From Nocardia amamiensis (GTDB taxonomy: Bacteria; Actinomycetota; Actinomycetes; Mycobacteriales; Mycobacteriaceae): 64,000 nt of DNA. The position numbers and the translations under genes are program-made. Below, in pieces: positions 33,188 to 41,361 of the stretch. Position 1 is the stretch's first letter, and every line of letters begins with the position of its first letter. The notes under the pieces were generated by a model, which did no database searches, was not told the origin of the DNA, and saw only the letters and a list, made by a program, of their open reading frames with translations. The stretch lies in assembly GCF_015477605.1 (NCBI RefSeq), contig NZ_JADLQX010000001.1, positions 310,001 through 374,000 on the forward strand. Reading direction: 5' to 3'.

Positions 33188-33253
33188 GAGAGCAGTGCTC
33201 TTGACTTTGCTGCGGCATGCGTGAAACACTTCTCGCTATAGAGAGCAGTGCTC
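33188..33253. promoter_or_regulatory. Two GAGAGCAGTGCTC operator boxes upstream of Ddn-like gene
   Basis: Identical 13-base boxes at 33188-33200 and 33241-33253; each contains the odd palindrome GAGCAGTGCTC. TTGACT at 33201-33206 could be a -35 element and TATAGA at 33237-33242 a -10 element of different promoters, so a bound repressor would cover both. The symmetry suits a TetR-type dimer; no TetR gene is adjacent. Confidence 0.55.
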
Positions 33254-33271
33254 ACAATCGAGGAGTAGGAC

Positions 33272-33721
33272 ATGAACGACAGCACCCGCTACATCGGGCC
33301 CGCCGGACTGGATCCGTTCTTCAATCGGATCTTCAATCTGCTGCCCAAGCTGGGCATCAGCGTGATGGGTTCGCGGCTGCTCGCGGTGCGCGGGCGCAAG
33401 AGCGGTGAGTGGCGGACGACGATGGTCAATTTGCTGGTGCGCGAGGATGGCGAGCGTTTTCTGGTGGCGCCGCGCGGGCACACGCAGTGGGTGCGGAACC
33501 TACGGGCGGCGGGCGGCGGCGAGCTGCGGCTCGGGCGCAAAGTCGAGGCGTTCACGGCGACGGAGGTTGCCGACGCCGACAAGATTCCGTTGCTGCGGCT
33601 CTACCTGCAGAAGTGGGGCTGGGAGGTCGGCAGGTTCTTCGAGGGAGTGACCAAAGACGCCACCGACGCGGAGCTCGCCGCCATCGCACCAGGGTTTCCG
33701 GTTTTCCAGCTCACCAAGTGA
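33272..33721 (+). CDS. F420-dependent nitroreductase-family (Ddn-like) oxidoreductase
   Basis: 149 residues of the split-barrel family to which M. tuberculosis Ddn (Rv3547) belongs. Recognised blocks: LLAVRGRKSGEWRTTMVNLLVREDGERFLVAPRGHTQWVRNLRAAGGGELRLGRKVEAF (residues 36-91, the deazaflavin-binding face, with RGRKSG for the F420 phosphates) and a C-terminal helix set ending FPVFQLTK. AGGAG lies seven bases before ATG 33272. Such enzymes use reduced F420 to reduce quinones, nitro compounds or other substrates. A pair of palindromic operators just upstream indicates control by a repressor. It is convergent with aroQ. Confidence 0.88.
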   Translation: MNDSTRYIGPAGLDPFFNRIFNLLPKLGISVMGSRLLAVRGRKSGEWRTTMVNLLVREDGERFLVAPRGHTQWVRNLRAAGGGELRLGRKVEAFTATEVADADKIPLLRLYLQKWGWEVGRFFEGVTKDATDAELAAIAPGFPVFQLTK

Positions 33722-33748
33722 GGCGATCCCACGCCGGAACTGATCGGC

Positions 33749-34204
33749 TCAGGCCGAGCGGGCCAGGAATTCGATGGCGGCGGCGTAGCCCTGGATCCCC
33801 ATGCCCGCGACCACGGCCGTGGCGATCGGGGAGATGTACGAGTGGTGCCGGAACTCCTCACGCGCGTGCACATTGCTGATGTGCACCTCGATGATGGGGA
33901 GTTCCGGAATCACCAGCGCGTCCCGCAGCGCCACCGATGTATGGGTGAGTCCGCCGGGATTGATCACAATGCCCGACTCCGCGCCGCGCGCCTGATGGAT
34001 GCGATCGATCAGCGCGCCCTCGGAATTGGACTGGAAGGCGACGACCTCCCGGTCGAACTTCGCCGCGGTCCGCTTGCACAGTTCCACGACGTCGTCCAAC
34101 GTCGCCGACCCGTACACCTCCGGTTGCCGGGTGCCGAGCATGTTCAGATTCGGGCCGTTGAGTACGAGGATCGGGCCCGGCGTCGCGCCGACGGTCTCAG
34201 CCAT
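33749..34204 (-). CDS. aroQ: Type II 3-dehydroquinate dehydratase
   Basis: 151 residues, normal for the dodecameric type II enzyme. Signatures: [19 protein letters not shown] (residues 14-32, with the catalytic Tyr), [17 protein letters not shown], the [16 protein letters not shown] block, [23 protein letters not shown] (catalytic His region), and [10 protein letters not shown] at the end. It converts 3-dehydroquinate to 3-dehydroshikimate in the shikimate pathway for aromatic amino acids. The rest of the aro genes are not in this window. A hypothetical gene starts upstream with a 25-base gap between its stop and this start, so both may share a transcript. Confidence 0.95.
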   Translation of the reverse strand: MAETVGATPGPILVLNGPNLNMLGTRQPEVYGSATLDDVVELCKRTAAKFDREVVAFQSNSEGALIDRIHQARGAESGIVINPGGLTHTSVALRDALVIPELPIIEVHISNVHAREEFRHHSYISPIATAVVAGMGIQGYAAAIEFLARSA

Positions 34205-34229
34205 GCACGCAACCCTAGACCCGACCCGG

Positions 34230-34826
34230 TTAGAGACCCTGCGGTCCTTCCGAGCGCAGGTCGTCCACCTTGCGCATCGCGACGCGCAGCTCCTCCAGCC
34301 ACGCTTCCGCGTGCTTGCCGGCCAGTTTCACCGTCCAGGCCAGCGCGTCGGCGCGGGAACGGGCGACGCCCGCGTCGACCAGGGTGTCGAGCACCTTGCG
34401 TTCCGGCTGACGCAGCCGGGTCATGACGGGTACAGCCAGGTGGGTGAACATGATCCGTTCCCCGTCCACCGATACGCCCCAGGCGACGCTGCGCCGGTAG
34501 CGGTGCTGCGCTTCGTTCGCGATCTGCATGCGAGCCGGGCGGGTGGACTCGCGGAACCGAGCCACGGCGCCTTCCTTGGTCGCACGCGGCACCTCTTCGG
34601 TCTGCGCCTCGGCGTCGTCGGTCGGCCGCTTCTCCGGCTGCGGGATCAGCAGCTCACCGATGACGACGATCTCGTCCCGGTCCACTTCGATCACCGGCGG
34701 ACCGGTGAACCAGTCGCTTGGCAACCTTCCGGCGAACCAGTCCGGCACGTCCGCTGGATCCGGCAGGTCGGCTTGCTGCCAGCCGCCCGGTCGTCCGAAA
34801 CCGCGGCCGCGGTGTGTGTTTCTCAT
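34230..34826 (-). CDS. Conserved-looking actinobacterial protein of unknown function
   Basis: 198 residues. The N-terminus is Gly/Arg/Pro-rich. The middle has [88 protein letters not shown] (residues 43-128), and the C-terminus has a helical part ([55 protein letters not shown]), whose [14 protein letters not shown] resembles the helix of ribbon-helix-helix-like proteins. It has no signal peptide. I do not know the family. It lies just upstream of aroQ on the same strand, possibly co-transcribed. Confidence 0.65.
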   Translation of the reverse strand: MRNTHRGRGFGRPGGWQQADLPDPADVPDWFAGRLPSDWFTGPPVIEVDRDEIVVIGELLIPQPEKRPTDDAEAQTEEVPRATKEGAVARFRESTRPARMQIANEAQHRYRRSVAWGVSVDGERIMFTHLAVPVMTRLRQPERKVLDTLVDAGVARSRADALAWTVKLAGKHAEAWLEELRVAMRKVDDLRSEGPQGL

Positions 34827-35192
34827 GGACAGTCACCTACTTACTACGGTGCGTTGCTTCATTGATTACAAGATTACTTCGCAATCGACCAGGTTGGTTC
34901 CGCTCTGTGCGAACAGGGATCCGTGCGCTTCGATCGGGGCGCGGAGGGGTATTTATTGATTCGAAACGTCCGGTATGGCGGTAACCGCACGGCTTTTTGT
35001 GAAGGCCGGTACGGTAGCGGCGCCGGTTTGCCTTTGTGCGGCTGGGCGATGATCATGAAAGGCCTCCCGAGATGCGAGATCTCGGGGCAGAATTGGGATG
35101 CTGAGCATGGGTAACGTCCGCGCTACGGAGGCATCGCGGTCTGGTCTTTTTCGGGTACGGTGGTCTTGTTACTGGAGTGACAAGAGTGAAGA
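34827..35192. other. Intergenic region between divergent genes
   Basis: 366 bases that must hold promoters for the unknown gene (minus) and the PBP-like lipoprotein gene (plus). It is richer in A and T than its surroundings near 34855-34990. A small hairpin (CCCGAGAT 35066-35073 with 35079-35086) lies in the middle. Short open frames on both strands are not convincing. Confidence 0.5.
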
Positions 35193-36881
35193 GTGGGCGA
35201 CATGGATGTGTGGGGATCCCGCTCCTTTCGCGTTCGGGGCGCAATGGCACTCATGGCGGTGGCATCGCTCGCGCTCGCGATCGGGTCGTGTGGGATACAC
35301 GAGAAGCAGAATGAAGCCGAGGTAGTCGTAGAGCGCTTCACGGATCTGCTCGACGATCGGGACTACGCCAAGGCGGCGGACCTGACGTCGTACCCCACTG
35401 CGGCTTCGGCAACGTTGAAGCAAATGTTCGAGGGACTCCAGCCCGGCAAAGTCGACTACCGCAAGACCCAGTTCATCGGTCTGGACCCGCAGTCGGCGAT
35501 CTTCAGCATGGACGTCGAGTGGAGCTTCGGCGAGAAGAAGACCTGGAACTACAGCCTCCAGGGCAACGTGCGCAAGCTGGCCATCGGCTGGCGGATCTCC
35601 TGGGAGCCCGCGGTCGTCATGCCGCAGCTGGCGCACAACCGGACGGTCCGGTTGGTGCGTACCCTGCCCTCGCCCGCCCCTCGGGTCAACGACATGGTCG
35701 GTGAGCCGCTGATGACCGAGCAGATCATCAACGTCATCAAGCTCGACCCCGCGAAGATGCCCGACCCGGTGGCCTCGACCGATGCGCTGGCCAAGGCCAT
35801 CGCGCCGGTCGCGCCACTGATCACCGGGCCGTCGCTGATGCAGCAGCTGGCCACCTCACAGGGCAAGCCGATCATCGCGGTGAACCTGCGCGAGGGTGAT
35901 TTCGCCATTCTGGAACCGCGCATGGCGCCGATTCCCGGCGTGGTCATGGAGAAGCAGCCGCGGCTGATCTCGGCCGACCGCAGGGTCTGGTCGCCGATGC
36001 TGGACGCGTTGCGCAAGGTGCAGCAGGAAAGCCAGGAGGCACACTCCGGCTGGGGTGTCCAGCTGTTCGAGCGGGACGGCCGGTTCATCACGCAACTCGC
36101 CGGCCAGCAGGGACCGCCGGGACCGGACATCGCGGGCACCATGGACCAGCGCTTGCAACGCGCCGCCGAGGACGCGGTGGTCAGCGTGGGCACGCCCGCC
36201 TCGATCGTGGCGATCCAGCCGTCCAGCGGGGCGGTGGTCGCGGTCGCGCAGAACAGCTACGCCAGCGAGCACGGCCCCGTGGCGTTCACCGGGTTGTATC
36301 CGGTGGGCGGCGCCATGGAACTGTTCCGCACGGTCGCGGCGGTGGCCAAAGGCAAGGCGCCGCACGAAGTCTCGGTGCAGGACGCGGCCGAGGCGGCGAC
36401 CGCACTCGGGGTCGGCATCGACTTCAAGGTGCCCGGTTTGGACGAGGTGACCGGTCGCCTGGCCATAGCCGGCCGCAGCGCCGAGCAGGTCGTGCAGGGT
36501 GCCGGTTCCGACGCGGTGCTGGCCAGCCCGTTCGGCATGGCGATCGCCGCGGCCACGATCGCGCGCGGCTCGGTGCCGCCGCCGATGATCGAGGTCGCCC
36601 GGCCGAGCACCACCGACGCCCAGCTCGGCCCGCTGTCGCCGGAGACCACCGATCGGCTGCGCGGCCTGCTGCGCGACGCCACGAACGCGCCGGAGATGGC
36701 GAGTGTGCGCCGCTACCGGGACGTCAACGCGTTCGCCGCGATCGCAGGGCGGGACGGGTGGTTGATCGGGGCCATGGGCGATCTGGTCTTCGCCGTTCAC
36801 ATCAAGGACGTGGACAGCAGAGACGCGACCCCGCGCATGGCGGCCAGGATGCTACAAGCGCTGTCGACCCCGGAACCGTGA
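35193..36881 (+). CDS. Penicillin-binding-protein-like lipoprotein lacking the catalytic serine
   Basis: 562 residues. A lipoprotein signal peptide ends at IGSC (Cys 33). Then comes an NTF2-like domain (residues 40-140; VVERFTDLLDDRDYAKAADLT, WSFGEKKTWNYSLQGNVRK), a linker dimer region, and a transpeptidase-like domain from about 310, as in the mycobacterial PBP-lipo Rv2864c. The transpeptidase SxxK, usually in YPPGSTFK, reads YPVGGAME (Gly 373, Glu 376), and the KTG region reads AGRDGW. Both the nucleophile and the lysine are gone, so it should not bind penicillin covalently or cross-link peptidoglycan. It may be a regulatory or scaffold relative outside the membrane. Start could also be at 35202. 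It overlaps the DUF3054 gene tail to tail by 30 bases. Confidence 0.8.
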   Translation: MGDMDVWGSRSFRVRGAMALMAVASLALAIGSCGIHEKQNEAEVVVERFTDLLDDRDYAKAADLTSYPTAASATLKQMFEGLQPGKVDYRKTQFIGLDPQSAIFSMDVEWSFGEKKTWNYSLQGNVRKLAIGWRISWEPAVVMPQLAHNRTVRLVRTLPSPAPRVNDMVGEPLMTEQIINVIKLDPAKMPDPVASTDALAKAIAPVAPLITGPSLMQQLATSQGKPIIAVNLREGDFAILEPRMAPIPGVVMEKQPRLISADRRVWSPMLDALRKVQQESQEAHSGWGVQLFERDGRFITQLAGQQGPPGPDIAGTMDQRLQRAAEDAVVSVGTPASIVAIQPSSGAVVAVAQNSYASEHGPVAFTGLYPVGGAMELFRTVAAVAKGKAPHEVSVQDAAEAATALGVGIDFKVPGLDEVTGRLAIAGRSAEQVVQGAGSDAVLASPFGMAIAAATIARGSVPPPMIEVARPSTTDAQLGPLSPETTDRLRGLLRDATNAPEMASVRRYRDVNAFAAIAGRDGWLIGAMGDLVFAVHIKDVDSRDATPRMAARMLQALSTPEP

Positions 36882-37253
36882 TGCGCTCAGCGCGCCGAAC
36901 GCGGCGCGCCACCCGAGCAGGAACAGCGCGAGCACGGTACCTGCGACCAGCACGAAGCTGACCGCCGTGCCCTGACCGCTGACCACGCGCAGCAGCATGC
37001 CGCCGACCAAGGTGCTGATCCAGACCACGATGCCGGTGGGCCACAGCGCCGTACCGTCGAACTCCGCCTGGCCTGCGCTGCGCCACCGTCGGCCGGACGC
37101 GACGATGAGCCAGCCCGCGGCCAGTCCGGTGGCGAACGGCCAGAAGGTGCGCAGCAGCCCGGCCAGGACGGCTTCGTCGTGGCTGCGCCTGCCGATCGCG
37201 CAGAAGACGACGACGAGCAGTGCATCCGTGACCAGCGGCAGCAGTTTCCTCAC
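36852..37253 (-). CDS. DUF3054 membrane protein
   Basis: 133 residues with four membrane helices (about 7-23, 36-54, 70-88, 95-117: LLPLVTDALLVVVFCAIG, FWPFATGLAAGWLIVAS, TGIVVWISTLVGGMLLRVV, SFVLVAGTVLALFLLGWRAAF). This matches the DUF3054 plan, in which D in the first helix region (VTDALLVVVFCAIGRRSHDE) and W in the middle are conserved. Function is unknown. Its C-terminus overlaps the PBP-like gene by 30 bases on the other strand. Upstream, the flippase-like gene ends 31 bases before its start, so they may form one transcript. Confidence 0.8.
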   Translation of the reverse strand: MRKLLPLVTDALLVVVFCAIGRRSHDEAVLAGLLRTFWPFATGLAAGWLIVASGRRWRSAGQAEFDGTALWPTGIVVWISTLVGGMLLRVVSGQGTAVSFVLVAGTVLALFLLGWRAAFGALSASRFRGRQRL

Positions 37254-37284
37254 GCGGGCAAGCGTAGTGCGGCGATCAGGCGGC

Positions 37285-38373
37285 TCACAGCCGCCGCTGC
37301 TCGAATTCCTTCTCGAACTCCGCGTCCTCCGCCTGCCGTGTCCGGAACAGGAACAGGAACACGATCCAGCCGACGATGGCGACCAGGATGAAGCTCACCA
37401 TCCGGTAGACGAACGCCGCGGCGACCGCCTGCGCGGCGGGCAGGCCCGCGGCGGCGGTGAGGCCGTAGATCAGCGTCGCGTCGACGTAGACGATGCCGCC
37501 GGGTGCGAACGGGATGGACCCGACCGCCTTGCCGATGGCGAACGCGAGCAACAGACCCGCGATCCGCGGATCGGCGCCGACCGCATAACAGGCCGCGCCG
37601 AGACAGGCCACGTCGGCGAACCGATGGACCAGCGCCCACACCGCCACCAGGACGCCGTCGCGCTTGCCGAGATCCACCGACTCCAGCTGCTCGAGCATGT
37701 CGGCGACCTTGTTCGCGCCCTGGTCCTGCGGGCGCTTGCGCAGCCGGTTGACCAGTGCGAGCTGCCTGCGCAGCAGCGCTTCGAGCGAACCGGGATTGCG
37801 CGAGACGTAATTGCCCGCCCACACCAGCGCCACGACGGCGGCCAGCGAGAGGATCAGGTTCAGCGGGCCGACGTTCCCGCCCGCGAGCAGCGTGCCGCCG
37901 ACGCCGAGCAGCGCCAGCCCCACCGCGGCGACCACACCGGAGAACACCAGCTGCCAGGAGGCGACGATCGGACTCGCGCCCCACCGCCTGGTCTGCCGAT
38001 AGGTGAACGCGGTGGAGAACACCTGGCCTGCGGGCAGGCTGACCGACATCGCGGTCGCGCCGTAGACAACCGCGACGGACTTCCGCTGACTGACCCCCAC
38101 CCCGCCCGCGTTGAGCAGCTGTTTCTGCACTCTGGCGAAACCGCTCATGGACACCGCCTGCAGCCAGATCGCGGCCGCGAGCCAGCCCCAGTGGATCTCG
38201 GTGAGTTTGCGCCACGATTCGTGCAGCCGGGGCCAGAGGTACACGCCCTCAGCGATCAGCAAGGCCAGCAGGGCGGCTCCGAGCACCCATTTCAGCCACC
38301 GGAACCTGCCACGGCGGGAATCCGCCGTGGGCGGCGGCGCAGGTTCTCCTGCCAGTTCCCCGTTGGCCGTCAC
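37285..38373 (-). CDS. Flippase-like membrane protein (lysylphosphatidylglycerol synthase TM region / UPF0104)
   Basis: 362 residues. About eight membrane helices, with the family features WLAAAIWLQAVSMSGFARVQKQLL (residues 65-88), VYGATAMSVSLPAGQVFSTAFTYRQTRRWGASPIVA, SGVVAAVGLALLGVGGTLL, VWALVHRFADVACLGAACYAV, KAVGSIPFAPGGIVYVDATLIYGL and FVYRMVSFILVAIVGWIVFLFLF. Relatives include the transmembrane half of MprF and LtaA-like and glycolipid flippases; the SLPAGQVFSTAFTYR and PGGIVYVDA motifs are typical. It probably moves a lipid or lipid-linked sugar across the plasma membrane. It starts four bases before the end of the adenylate cyclase gene stop region (cyclase stop at 38378), so both are likely one operon. 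Confidence 0.82.
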   Translation of the reverse strand: MTANGELAGEPAPPPTADSRRGRFRWLKWVLGAALLALLIAEGVYLWPRLHESWRKLTEIHWGWLAAAIWLQAVSMSGFARVQKQLLNAGGVGVSQRKSVAVVYGATAMSVSLPAGQVFSTAFTYRQTRRWGASPIVASWQLVFSGVVAAVGLALLGVGGTLLAGGNVGPLNLILSLAAVVALVWAGNYVSRNPGSLEALLRRQLALVNRLRKRPQDQGANKVADMLEQLESVDLGKRDGVLVAVWALVHRFADVACLGAACYAVGADPRIAGLLLAFAIGKAVGSIPFAPGGIVYVDATLIYGLTAAAGLPAAQAVAAAFVYRMVSFILVAIVGWIVFLFLFRTRQAEDAEFEKEFEQRRL

Positions 38374-38377
38374 GCCG

Positions 38378-39964
38378 TCAGCCTAACGAACGCGCCGTTT
38401 CGGCATCGGTACCCTCGGGCGCGTCGGCCCGTTCCCGCGGCCAGGCCAGGAGCGTTTTCCTGCGTCTGCCGCGCAGCTGTACCTCGTCGCCGGTTTCCCA
38501 CTGCTCCTGCTCGCTTTCCTCGGCGAAATACAGCGCGCTGCCCGACGCCAGTGTCCGGCCGGGCCGTTCTTTGGCCAGTTCGGTCAGCCGGGATGCCTCG
38601 TTGACCGGATCTCCGATCACCGTGTACTCGAAACGGTTCGCGGCACCGATATTGCCCGCGACGGCCAAGCCCGCCGAGACGCCGATTCCGATGTCGAGGC
38701 CGGGAACTTCCCGCAGGGTCTCGCGCAGTTCCCGGGCGGCGGCCAGTGCGGCGGTCGGCGCGTCCGGGCGGTCCAGCGGCGCGCCGAAGATGGCCAGCGC
38801 CGCGTCGCCGACGAATTTGTTCACGAAACCGTGGTGGCGGTCGATCACGTCCACCACGATGCGGAAGAACTCGTTCAGCAGGCTCACCACCTCGGTGGGC
38901 GGGCGTTCGGCCGCGGTCGCGGTCGAGCCGACCATGTCGACGAACAGCACCGCGACGAACCGGGTCTCGCCGCCGAGTTCGGTGCCGTAGTCCAGCGCCC
39001 GCCGCGCCACGTCCTCGCCGACGTGCTGGCCGAACAGCTCTTGCAGCTCGCGGCGCTTGGCGGCCTCCTCCATCATCCGGTTGAAGCCGACCTGCAGCAG
39101 CCCGATGACGCTGCCGTCGAAAACCTCGACCTGCACGTCGCGCGCGCCTGCTTGCACCCGGTCTATCGCCTGGCTGAGCTGGCGCACCGGGTCGGAGATG
39201 CTGGAACCGGTGAGCATGGACAACGCGAGTGCCTGCATGATCACCACACCGCACAGCAGCAGGATGGACAACGCCAGCGACTGGGCGGAGAACTTCACAT
39301 CCGAGGAGATCTGGGTGACGCACAGCAGCACGATGGCGATGGTCGGGGCGAAGGTGCCCAATCCCCAGGTCATCGCCATTCTGGTGCCGATGCCGGGGGT
39401 CAGGGTGTGGTCGAAGGTCCCCTCGGTCAGCGCCTGGGCCGCGACCGGCCGCAGGATGCGTTCGCCCAGCATGTAGGTGAACCCGAAGACGAAGGTCGCG
39501 GCCATGCACTCGGTGACCACGACCGCGCCCGCCAGCGCGGGGGTGTCCTTGATGATCAGCGCGGCGAGGACGGCTCCGCCGGAGAACCACAGCGCGAGAT
39601 GCAGGATCGCCTGACGCAGCGGGGCGTGCAGCGCGGCCATCTGCTCTTGCCTGCTGGGCGGTCCGCCCCGCATCTGCCAGCGCATCACCGGTCGCAGCAT
39701 CAGGGCGGAGGCGGCCATGCTGAGCAGGCCGCCGGTCAGGAAGACCAGGGCCGGGATCAGCAGGCCGGTGCGCCTGACGCCGGAGGGCTCACCCTCCGGG
39801 ACGGGCAGCCCGTACTGGATGAACGCCCATACCAGAACCGCGCCGAAAGCGTTCGCCAGCAGCATCGATGTCAGGTACAGCGGCCAGCGCGTTCGCATGG
39901 TCTGTTTGACCGCTTCCAAGGGCGCCGACACGAGGACCAATCTAGCGTTTCGACAAGTCGGCAT
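38378..39964 (-). CDS. Membrane-bound class III adenylate cyclase with HAMP domain
   Basis: 528 residues. Six membrane helices fill the first ~260 residues (WPLYLTSMLLANAFGAVLVWAFIQ, LIPALVFLTGGLLSMAASALML, ILHLALWFSGGAVLAALII, ECMAATFVFGFTYML, TWGLGTFAPTIAIVLLCV, LALSILLLCGVVIMQALALSML). A HAMP linker follows (ISDPVRQLSQAIDRVQAGARDVQVEV), then the cyclase domain from ~335: VAVLFVDMVGST (metal Asp), HHGFVNKFVGDAALAIFGAP (metal Asp), and FEYTVIGDPVNEASRL. This is the plan of the M. tuberculosis Rv1318c-Rv1320c/Rv3645 group, which make cAMP. GTG at 39931 is an alternative start. Confidence 0.88.
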   Translation of the reverse strand: MPTCRNARLVLVSAPLEAVKQTMRTRWPLYLTSMLLANAFGAVLVWAFIQYGLPVPEGEPSGVRRTGLLIPALVFLTGGLLSMAASALMLRPVMRWQMRGGPPSRQEQMAALHAPLRQAILHLALWFSGGAVLAALIIKDTPALAGAVVVTECMAATFVFGFTYMLGERILRPVAAQALTEGTFDHTLTPGIGTRMAMTWGLGTFAPTIAIVLLCVTQISSDVKFSAQSLALSILLLCGVVIMQALALSMLTGSSISDPVRQLSQAIDRVQAGARDVQVEVFDGSVIGLLQVGFNRMMEEAAKRRELQELFGQHVGEDVARRALDYGTELGGETRFVAVLFVDMVGSTATAAERPPTEVVSLLNEFFRIVVDVIDRHHGFVNKFVGDAALAIFGAPLDRPDAPTAALAAARELRETLREVPGLDIGIGVSAGLAVAGNIGAANRFEYTVIGDPVNEASRLTELAKERPGRTLASGSALYFAEESEQEQWETGDEVQLRGRRRKTLLAWPRERADAPEGTDAETARSLG

Positions 39965-40032
39965 GTCCGGGTGCCGATCGGCGGCACCGCTGAAGACGGA
40001 CTACGTCCGACTGCGCCCCTTAAGCTCAGGAG

Positions 40033-41361
40033 GTGACCGAGCCGAAGTCGAGTCCAGAGCGGAAGATCAGCCTGTCGCGGCCCGCGGTGGAGACGGTGCA
40101 CCCGGTCGTGCGCGTCGCCGCGGAGTGGGGCTGGCGGCTGCTGGTGTTGTTCGCGCTGGCGATCGCGATCACGGCGATCGTGCAGAAATTGGCCACGGTG
40201 GTCATTCCGCTCGCCATCGCGCTGCTCGCGGCGGCGCTGCTCGCACCTCTGGTGGACTGGATGCAGCGGATGGGGCTACCGCGCGCGCTGGGCGTCTTCG
40301 TCGCCCTGGTCGGGTCGCTCGGTTTGGTCGCGGGCATCATGACGTTCGTCGTCGAGCAGTTCGTCGCCGGCGTCCCGCAGCTGTCCGCCAAGTTCACCGA
40401 CAGCATTCATCAGATCCAGGACTGGCTGATCAATGGACGGCTGCACCTGAGCAACGAGCAGATCCGCAACGCGGGCGACGCCATCGTCAAGGCCATCCAG
40501 TCCAATCAGGACAGCCTGACCAGCGGAGCGCTCACCACCGCGACCGTGATCGGTGAGTTGCTCACCGGCACTTTCCTCACCTTGTTCATCCTGATCTTCT
40601 TCCTCTACGGCGGGGATCAGATCTGGGAGTTCGTCACCAGGGTCGTGCCCACCGAGCACCGCGAACGGGTGCGCACCGCGGGGCAGCTCGGGTTCGGCAC
40701 GCTGGTCGGCTTCGTCCGCGCCACCGTGGTGGTCGCCGCGGTGGACGCCATCGGCATCGGCGCCGGATTGGCCATCCTCGGCGTGCCGCTGGCGCTTCCG
40801 CTGGCCTCCCTGGTGTTCATCGGCGCGTTCATCCCGATCATCGGCGCGTTTCTGGCCGGCTTCATCGCGGTGTTCATCGCGCTGGTGACCAAGGGTTTGG
40901 TCACCGCGCTGATCGTGCTCGGCATCATCATCGCGGTGATGCAGCTCGAGGGCCATGTGCTGCAACCGCTGCTGCTCGGCCGGGCGGTCAGCATCCATCC
41001 CCTCGCGGTCGTGCTCGCCATCACCGCGGGGGTGGTGATGGGCGGAATTGCCGGAGGTCTGCTGGCTGTGCCGTTCGTCGCGGTGATGAACACCGCGATC
41101 CGGTCGCTGCTGGAAGGTCCCGAGGAGCTGTTCGAGGAGTTGCAGACCGGCGACGACCATCACAGGTTGTATTCGGCCGAACCGGACCGACCCGATCCCG
41201 GCCGGTTCGACGTGACGGCGACATTGGTCGAGGCGGCGCACCGGCAGGCGGCGGAGCGGAAAGCCGCCGGACGAGAAGCGGGGGAAACGGCGGGCACGGC
41301 GCGGCAGCGGGCGGAGTCCGAGGAGGGCGGGGAGTCCGATGACGGCGCGGCGCACCCCTGA
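40033..41361 (+). CDS. AI-2E family (PerM-like) membrane transporter
   Basis: 442 residues from GTG 40033 (AGGAG just before). Eight membrane helices with a long hydrophilic insert between the third and fourth (FVVEQFVAGVPQLSAKFTDSIHQIQDWLING). Family blocks: FLTLFILIFFLYGGDQIWEFVTRVVP, RATVVVAAVDAIGIGAGLAILGVPLALPLASLVFIGAFIPIIGAFLAGFIAV, and QLEGHVLQPLLLGRAVSIHPLAVVLAITAGVVMGGIAGGLLAVPFVAVMN. The C-terminal ~80 residues are charged and cytoplasmic. Members export small molecules or ions; not all move AI-2. It overlaps the following sensor kinase gene by 23 bases, so the transporter and two-component system are one operon, suggesting the kinase senses a related signal. Confidence 0.88.
   Translation: MTEPKSSPERKISLSRPAVETVHPVVRVAAEWGWRLLVLFALAIAITAIVQKLATVVIPLAIALLAAALLAPLVDWMQRMGLPRALGVFVALVGSLGLVAGIMTFVVEQFVAGVPQLSAKFTDSIHQIQDWLINGRLHLSNEQIRNAGDAIVKAIQSNQDSLTSGALTTATVIGELLTGTFLTLFILIFFLYGGDQIWEFVTRVVPTEHRERVRTAGQLGFGTLVGFVRATVVVAAVDAIGIGAGLAILGVPLALPLASLVFIGAFIPIIGAFLAGFIAVFIALVTKGLVTALIVLGIIIAVMQLEGHVLQPLLLGRAVSIHPLAVVLAITAGVVMGGIAGGLLAVPFVAVMNTAIRSLLEGPEELFEELQTGDDHHRLYSAEPDRPDPGRFDVTATLVEAAHRQAAERKAAGREAGETAGTARQRAESEEGGESDDGAAHP

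Noticed and set aside
32361..33218. 285-codon minus-strand frame over the GYDRx region
   Set aside because: The 15-base repeat on the other strand gives a low-complexity Val/Ala run; no ribosome site or homology.
33749..34826. Shikimate-pathway operon
   Set aside because: Only aroQ is recognisable; the gene beside it is not an aro gene.
37285..38373. Full MprF-type lysylphosphatidylglycerol synthase
   Set aside because: Only the membrane region is present; no synthase domain follows.
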